The notes beneath the pieces were generated by a model. The model worked only from the letters and a program-made list of their open reading frames with translations, searched no databases and was not told the DNA's origin. Below, one piece after another: positions 30,057 to 33,555 of a stretch of DNA of 33,555 bases. The DNA comes from JABDII01 sp041576235 (GTDB lineage Bacteria > Gemmatimonadota > Gemmatimonadetes > Gemmatimonadales > GWC2-71-9). How positions within the stretch are numbered: position 1 is the first letter of the stretch; every line of letters starts with the position of its first letter. The translations under genes and the position numbers were made by a program. The DNA lies in contig JBFGLJ010000007.1 of the NCBI GenBank assembly GCA_041576235.1, positions 1 to 33,555 on the forward strand, written 5' to 3'.

Positions 30057-31354
30057 CGTCATCCCTTCCGGGTGTGGGCGATGCAACAACCTCGGAGAGC
30101 CTATACCGCCGGGCCTGTGAGTTGCTGCCGGGCGGGGTGAGCAGCCCCGTGCGGGCGTTTCGTGCCGTCGGTGGAGTGCCGCGTTTCATCCGGCGGGGAG
30201 CTGGGGCCTATGTCGACGATGTCGACGGCAACCGCTATCTCGATCTCGTCATGTCATGGGGACCCCTGATTCTCGGGCATGCACACCCGGCGGTTGTTGA
30301 GGCAATCACCGCGGCCGCGAGACGGGGGACCTCGTTTGGTGCTCCCAGTCCTATCGAGGTCGAACTCGCGCAGCATGTGGTGGACACGTTTCCATCCATC
30401 GAACTCGTCCGATTCGTCAACTCGGGAACGGAAGCGGTGATGAGTGCCCTTCGCCTGGCGCGAGCGGCAACGGGTCGCACACGGATCATCAAATGCGAGG
30501 GCTGCTATCATGGCCACACCGATGCCATGCTGGCGGCAGCCGGCTCCGGGGTGGCCAGCCTGGGGCTGCCCGACTCGCCGGGCGTCCCTCCTGGCGGAGT
30601 CGTCGATACGCTGCTGGTCCCGTTCAACGATCTCGGCGCCGTCGAGCGACTCTTCGTCGAATACCCAGATACCATCGGCGCAGTGATCATCGAACCGGTG
30701 GCCGGCAACATGGGGGTGATTCCGCCGGTGCCGGGGTTTCTCGAAGGGCTTCGCGCCGTAACCACAGCGCATGGCACGCTGCTCATCTTTGACGAAGTCA
30801 TGACGGGCTGGCGCGTCGGACCCCGCGGCGCCCAAGGCGCGTTCGGCATCGAGCCGGACCTGACCTGCTTGGGGAAAGTGGTCGGAGGGGGCTTGCCGGC
30901 GGCCGCCTTCGGCGGACGTCGGGAACTGATGGAACAGTTGGCCCCGACCGGACCGGTGTACCAGGCGGGAACCCTGTCGGGCAATCCGGTCGCCATGGCG
31001 GCGGGGTTGGCAACGCTCACCTGCTTAGAGGACGGGATGCCGTGGAAAGCCGCCGCCGCCTGGGCCGAGCATGCCTGCTCGCTCATCGAGGCCGAGGCCA
31101 AGCGGGCGGGCCGGGCCGTCGCTGTCCAACGCATGGGCACCATGTTCACGGTCTTCTTTACGGGGGGACCGGTCCAGGATTTCAGGGATGCGAAAGCAAC
31201 CGATCACGAGGCCTACGCGTTGTGGTTTCATCGCATGCTGCGCGCCGGCGTGTTTTTTCCGCCATCACCGTACGAGGCCGCCTTCACATCCGCTGCGCAC
31301 GGCGAACGCGAGCTTGACGTGCTCGAGCGCGCGCTCCGCAACGCCTTTGCGTAG
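30053..31354 (+). CDS. hemL: Glutamate-1-semialdehyde 2,1-aminomutase
   Basis: Makes 5-aminolevulinate from glutamate-1-semialdehyde, so haem is made by the C5 (tRNA-Glu) route. 433 residues from ATG 30053, which overlaps hemB's TGA by 4 nt. The PLP lysine is K275 in C-L-G-K-V-V-G-G-G-L-P-A-A-A-F-G-G. The opening Y-R-R-A-C-E-L-L-P-G-G-V-S-S-P-V-R-A-F and the N-S-G-T-E-A-V-M-S-A-L-R-L-A-R motif are diagnostic of HemL among class III aminotransferases. I-F-D-E-V-M-T-G-W-R supplies the PLP-binding Asp. hemA (glutamyl-tRNA reductase) is not in the window. hemC follows after 7 nt. Confidence 0.97.
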   Translation: MTSSLPGVGDATTSESLYRRACELLPGGVSSPVRAFRAVGGVPRFIRRGAGAYVDDVDGNRYLDLVMSWGPLILGHAHPAVVEAITAAARRGTSFGAPSPIEVELAQHVVDTFPSIELVRFVNSGTEAVMSALRLARAATGRTRIIKCEGCYHGHTDAMLAAAGSGVASLGLPDSPGVPPGGVVDTLLVPFNDLGAVERLFVEYPDTIGAVIIEPVAGNMGVIPPVPGFLEGLRAVTTAHGTLLIFDEVMTGWRVGPRGAQGAFGIEPDLTCLGKVVGGGLPAAAFGGRRELMEQLAPTGPVYQAGTLSGNPVAMAAGLATLTCLEDGMPWKAAAAWAEHACSLIEAEAKRAGRAVAVQRMGTMFTVFFTGGPVQDFRDAKATDHEAYALWFHRMLRAGVFFPPSPYEAAFTSAAHGERELDVLERALRNAFA

Positions 31355-31361
31355 GAGTCCG

Positions 31362-32357
31362 ATGTCTGGCGAACACCGGCGAATCCGGATTGGGACTCGC
31401 GGCAGCCCACTCGCGCTCGCGCAGACCCGCCTGTTGGCCGACCGGCTCGAGGCAGCGGGGTACGAGCCTTCCATCGTCACCATCCGGACCACCGGCGATG
31501 CCATTCGTGACATTCCGGTTTCGGACATCGGGACGATAGGGGTGTTTACCACGGCGCTCGATCAGACCTTGCGCGCGGGGGAGGTGGACGCGGCTGTGCA
31601 CTCCTTGAAGGACCTGCCGACCGTCGTGTCTGAGGACATCGCCGTCGTCGCGGTCAGCGAGCGGGCGGATCCGCGGGATGCGCTGGTGGGCCGGGCTCCA
31701 CTGCGGTGGGCGGACGTGCCACATGAAGCCACCATCGCGACCAGCAGCCGGCGCCGGCGTGCGCAACTCCTGCATGCCCGCCCGGATCTCCAGGTTGAGG
31801 ACATCCGCGGGAACGTCGATACGCGGCTGAATATCCTCGATCGAACGCCGCGGCTCGCCGCCACGGTGCTCGCGGCCGCCGGCCTCATACGGCTCGAGAG
31901 AGAGACGAGAATCGGTGACCTGCTTCCCGTGGCCTGGATGCTGCCGGCGCCCGCGCAGGGTGCCCTGGCCGTCACTGCTCGACGGGACGCAACTGCCGTC
32001 GCCGCCACAATCCACCAGGCGTTTCACCACCTGCCGACGGCCCTGGCAGTCAGCGCCGAGCGAACCCTGCTTCACGCCCTCGGAGCGGGGTGCCACGCCC
32101 CACTCGGCGCGCACGCCCAATGGCATGGAGAGCGGGCGGGGTCGCTCACGCTCACCGGGCGACTGCTTTCGCTCGACGGCACCCGCATGATCGAGGCGAG
32201 CCACACGGGCCGAGTGCACCACGAGAGCGCGGCTCAGGAAGTTGGTGAGCGCGTCGCCGAGGAGCTGCGCGCCCGCGGAGCCGAAGAACTGCTGAGGGCG
32301 GAGGAGCCGTCACCGGCCTCTTCCCAGGCGCCCCCACCCCCGCCCCCCTCCCGGTGA
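31362..32357 (+). CDS. hemC: Hydroxymethylbilane synthase (porphobilinogen deaminase)
   Basis: Polymerises four porphobilinogens to hydroxymethylbilane. 331 residues from ATG 31362 (GGAG 7 nt upstream). The opening R-I-G-T-R-G-S-P-L-A-L-A-Q-T is standard. The catalytic-loop and substrate residues V-H-S-L-K-D-L-P-T and T-S-S-R-R-R-R-A-Q-L are present. The dipyrromethane cofactor is held by C244 in G-A-G-C-H-A-P-L-G. An odd Pro-rich C-terminal tail (A-P-P-P-P-P-P-S-R) follows the domain and looks unstructured. Its TGA overlaps the GTG start of hemD (GTGA). Confidence 0.96.
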   Translation: MSGEHRRIRIGTRGSPLALAQTRLLADRLEAAGYEPSIVTIRTTGDAIRDIPVSDIGTIGVFTTALDQTLRAGEVDAAVHSLKDLPTVVSEDIAVVAVSERADPRDALVGRAPLRWADVPHEATIATSSRRRRAQLLHARPDLQVEDIRGNVDTRLNILDRTPRLAATVLAAAGLIRLERETRIGDLLPVAWMLPAPAQGALAVTARRDATAVAATIHQAFHHLPTALAVSAERTLLHALGAGCHAPLGAHAQWHGERAGSLTLTGRLLSLDGTRMIEASHTGRVHHESAAQEVGERVAEELRARGAEELLRAEEPSPASSQAPPPPPPSR

Positions 32358-33157
32358 GTCAGGTCCCCCGCCCCCGCCCCCGGGTTGCGCTGACGGTGTC
32401 TGTCGGATCCCTCCGCGGGCTCGCCGATCAACTCGAAAAGGCCGGACTGGAGGTGCGACACACCCCGTTGCTCTCGTTCGAGCCGCCCCGTGATTGGACC
32501 CGCGTCGACCTGGCGATCGCGCAACTCGATCAGTACCCGACACTGGTGTTTACCTCGCCTCGCGCGGCGGCCGCGTTCGGTGCGCGATACCGCAGGGTGA
32601 TCGGGACCGCCCCGCCCCCCGCCCCGCCGTCCATCTGGGCCACCGGTGAACCCACGGCCGCCGCTGCATATGCACTCTTCACCGGGAGCGTGATCGAGAC
32701 GCCGAACATCGCCGCCCGCCCGTCGTCCGGTGGCGCGGCCGATGCTCTCGCCACCGCCATGATCGCCGCCGCCGTTTGTCCGCCGGTGCTCTTCCCGTGT
32801 GGCGACCCGCATCGGTCGGTCCTCCCACGCCGACTCGCTCGCCACGGCCTCACGGTCGAGGAAGCCGTTTGCTACCGAGCGGTGCTTGCGCCCTTGCCCA
32901 TGGCGCGCGGTGTCGTGGTCGAGAACGACATCGTCGTCGCAGGGAGCCCTCGCATTGCCGCCCTGTTGCAGCGTGCTGCGCCGGACCGGTGCGCCCGCCC
33001 TGCCCTGGTCGCGTTGGGGGTCACGACGGCCCGGGCTGCAGCCAGGGCCGGCTGGATCCCAGCCACCATCGCCCGCGCGGCAACCGCGGAGGGCGTGGCC
33101 CGGGCGGTTCTCGAGTGCCTCCATTCCGTGAGGAGCGGCGGTGCCACTCGTGAATGA
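32354..33157 (+). CDS. hemD: Uroporphyrinogen-III synthase-like protein
   Basis: Closes and inverts ring D of hydroxymethylbilane. HemD is one of the least conserved haem enzymes, so the call rests on length (267 residues), position between hemC and hemE, and fold cues. Those are V-A-L-T-V-S-V-G-S-L at the start, H-T-P-L-L-S-F-E-P, L-V-F-T-S-P-R-A-A-A-A-F at the first domain hinge, and V-L-F-P-C-G-D-P-H-R-S-V-L-P-R-R-L and C-Y-R-A-V-L-A in the second domain. GTG 32354 overlaps hemC's stop by 4 nt. The end overlaps hemE's start by 17 nt. Confidence 0.8.
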   Translation: MSQVPRPRPRVALTVSVGSLRGLADQLEKAGLEVRHTPLLSFEPPRDWTRVDLAIAQLDQYPTLVFTSPRAAAAFGARYRRVIGTAPPPAPPSIWATGEPTAAAAYALFTGSVIETPNIAARPSSGGAADALATAMIAAAVCPPVLFPCGDPHRSVLPRRLARHGLTVEEAVCYRAVLAPLPMARGVVVENDIVVAGSPRIAALLQRAAPDRCARPALVALGVTTARAAARAGWIPATIARAATAEGVARAVLECLHSVRSGGATRE

Positions 33158-33500
33158 CTTGTTGATCCGCGCCTGCCGGCGCCAGGAGATCCCGCGCCCG
33201 CCCGTTTGGATCATGCGGCAAGCGGGGCGGGTGCTCCCGGCGTATCGGGCGTTGCGCGAGCGGGTGAGCTTCATGACCCTCTTGTCTACACCGGACCTGG
33301 CGGTCGAGGTCACCCTTCAGCCGATTGAGGCTCTTGGCGTCGACGCCGCCATCATGTTCAGCGATATCCTGATCGTGCCCCAGGCGATGGGAATGGATCT
33401 GGAGTTCGTCGACGGGGTGGGCCCGAGGTTCGCGAATCCTATCCGCTCGGGGGCTGACATCGCGGCCCTGGGTCCCGTAGCCCCGGAGGCGGGGGGATGA
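33141..33500 (+). CDS. hemE: Uroporphyrinogen decarboxylase, N-terminal part, frame lost at 33500
   Basis: Decarboxylates uroporphyrinogen III to coproporphyrinogen III. The start GTG 33141 has AGGAG (33131-33135) 5 nt upstream. Key residues are present: the substrate arginines in W-I-M-R-Q-A-G-R, and the active-site Asp in M-F-S-D-I-L-I-V-P-Q-A-M-G-M. The frame then stops after 119 residues at G-A-D-I-A-A-L-G-P-V-A-P-E-A-G-G, where the normal protein continues for about 220 more. None of the three frames of the last 55 nt gives the expected sequence cleanly. One frame ends with S-D-G-V-A-P-R, vaguely like the next family segment. A sequencing or assembly error at the contig end is more likely than a real truncation. 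Confidence 0.85.
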   Translation: MPLVNDLLIRACRRQEIPRPPVWIMRQAGRVLPAYRALRERVSFMTLLSTPDLAVEVTLQPIEALGVDAAIMFSDILIVPQAMGMDLEFVDGVGPRFANPIRSGADIAALGPVAPEAGG

Positions 33501-33555
33501 ATCCCACCCCCGGGGCCGTGGAGGGTCAGATGAGCGATGGGGTCGCCCCTCGGAC

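Noticed and set aside
33486..33500. TGA ending hemE as another selenocysteine codon
   Set aside because: No conserved Cys is expected there and the sequence after it does not continue the HemE family in that frame.

Overview
The window is GC-rich, densely coded bacterial chromosome. It holds housekeeping and catabolic genes, with no phage, transposase, CRISPR or RNA gene that I could recognise. Gene content fits an aerobic Gram-negative bacterium: a beta-barrel-like outer-membrane protein, exported proteins, proton-translocating transhydrogenase, aconitase and C5-type haem synthesis. The style of the proteins resembles Gemmatimonadota or a related uncultured lineage. That placement is an impression, not a proof. 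The right end breaks inside hemE and the left end inside hutI, as expected of a contig fragment.

Layout. 1-6713 is nitrogen catabolism: hutI (5' end missing), a class V aminotransferase, aguA-aguB on the minus strand (agmatine to putrescine), argE and hutF. 6736-10634 holds an outer-membrane protein, an exported coiled-coil protein and the ABC-F factor ettA. 10741-12702 holds a sorbosone/glucose-dehydrogenase-like protein, an 11-copy heptamer tandem repeat, and an exported peroxiredoxin whose peroxidatic cysteine codon is an in-frame TGA. 12699-18983 (minus strand) is thrB, then a three-gene cassette (N-formylglutamate amidohydrolase family, QEGLA/DUF1704 metallopeptidase, GshB-like ATP-grasp), then thrC. 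19079-23646 is a PflX-like radical SAM protein, the three-subunit transhydrogenase pntAA-pntAB-pntB and a Met-rich exported protein. 23647-24128 is a non-coding stretch with a terminator, a 17-bp tandem duplication and an AT-rich promoter region. 24129-27884 is a primary-type sigma factor convergent with aconitase. 28028-28976 is a DUF971 protein and a small membrane protein. 29052 to the end is hemB-hemL-hemC-hemD-hemE.

The strongest unusual signal is the peroxiredoxin at 12118-12702. One frame of 195 codons is interrupted only by TGA at 12334-12336. That TGA falls exactly where the Cys of the T-P-G-C-T motif should be. A perfect 7-bp stem with an 8-nt loop starts 14 nt downstream and puts the loop 21 nt after the TGA, the arrangement of a bacterial SECIS element. 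The translated protein contains no cysteine at all, so selenocysteine would be its only redox centre. The selA/B/C/D genes are not in this window.

Two further patterns deserve attention. First, the amidohydrolase/metallopeptidase/ATP-grasp cassette lies between thrB and thrC. Second, four genes (aguB, ettA, thrB and the DUF971 gene) have a -10-like hexamer only 6-8 nt before the ATG, suggesting leaderless mRNAs beside ordinary Shine-Dalgarno genes.
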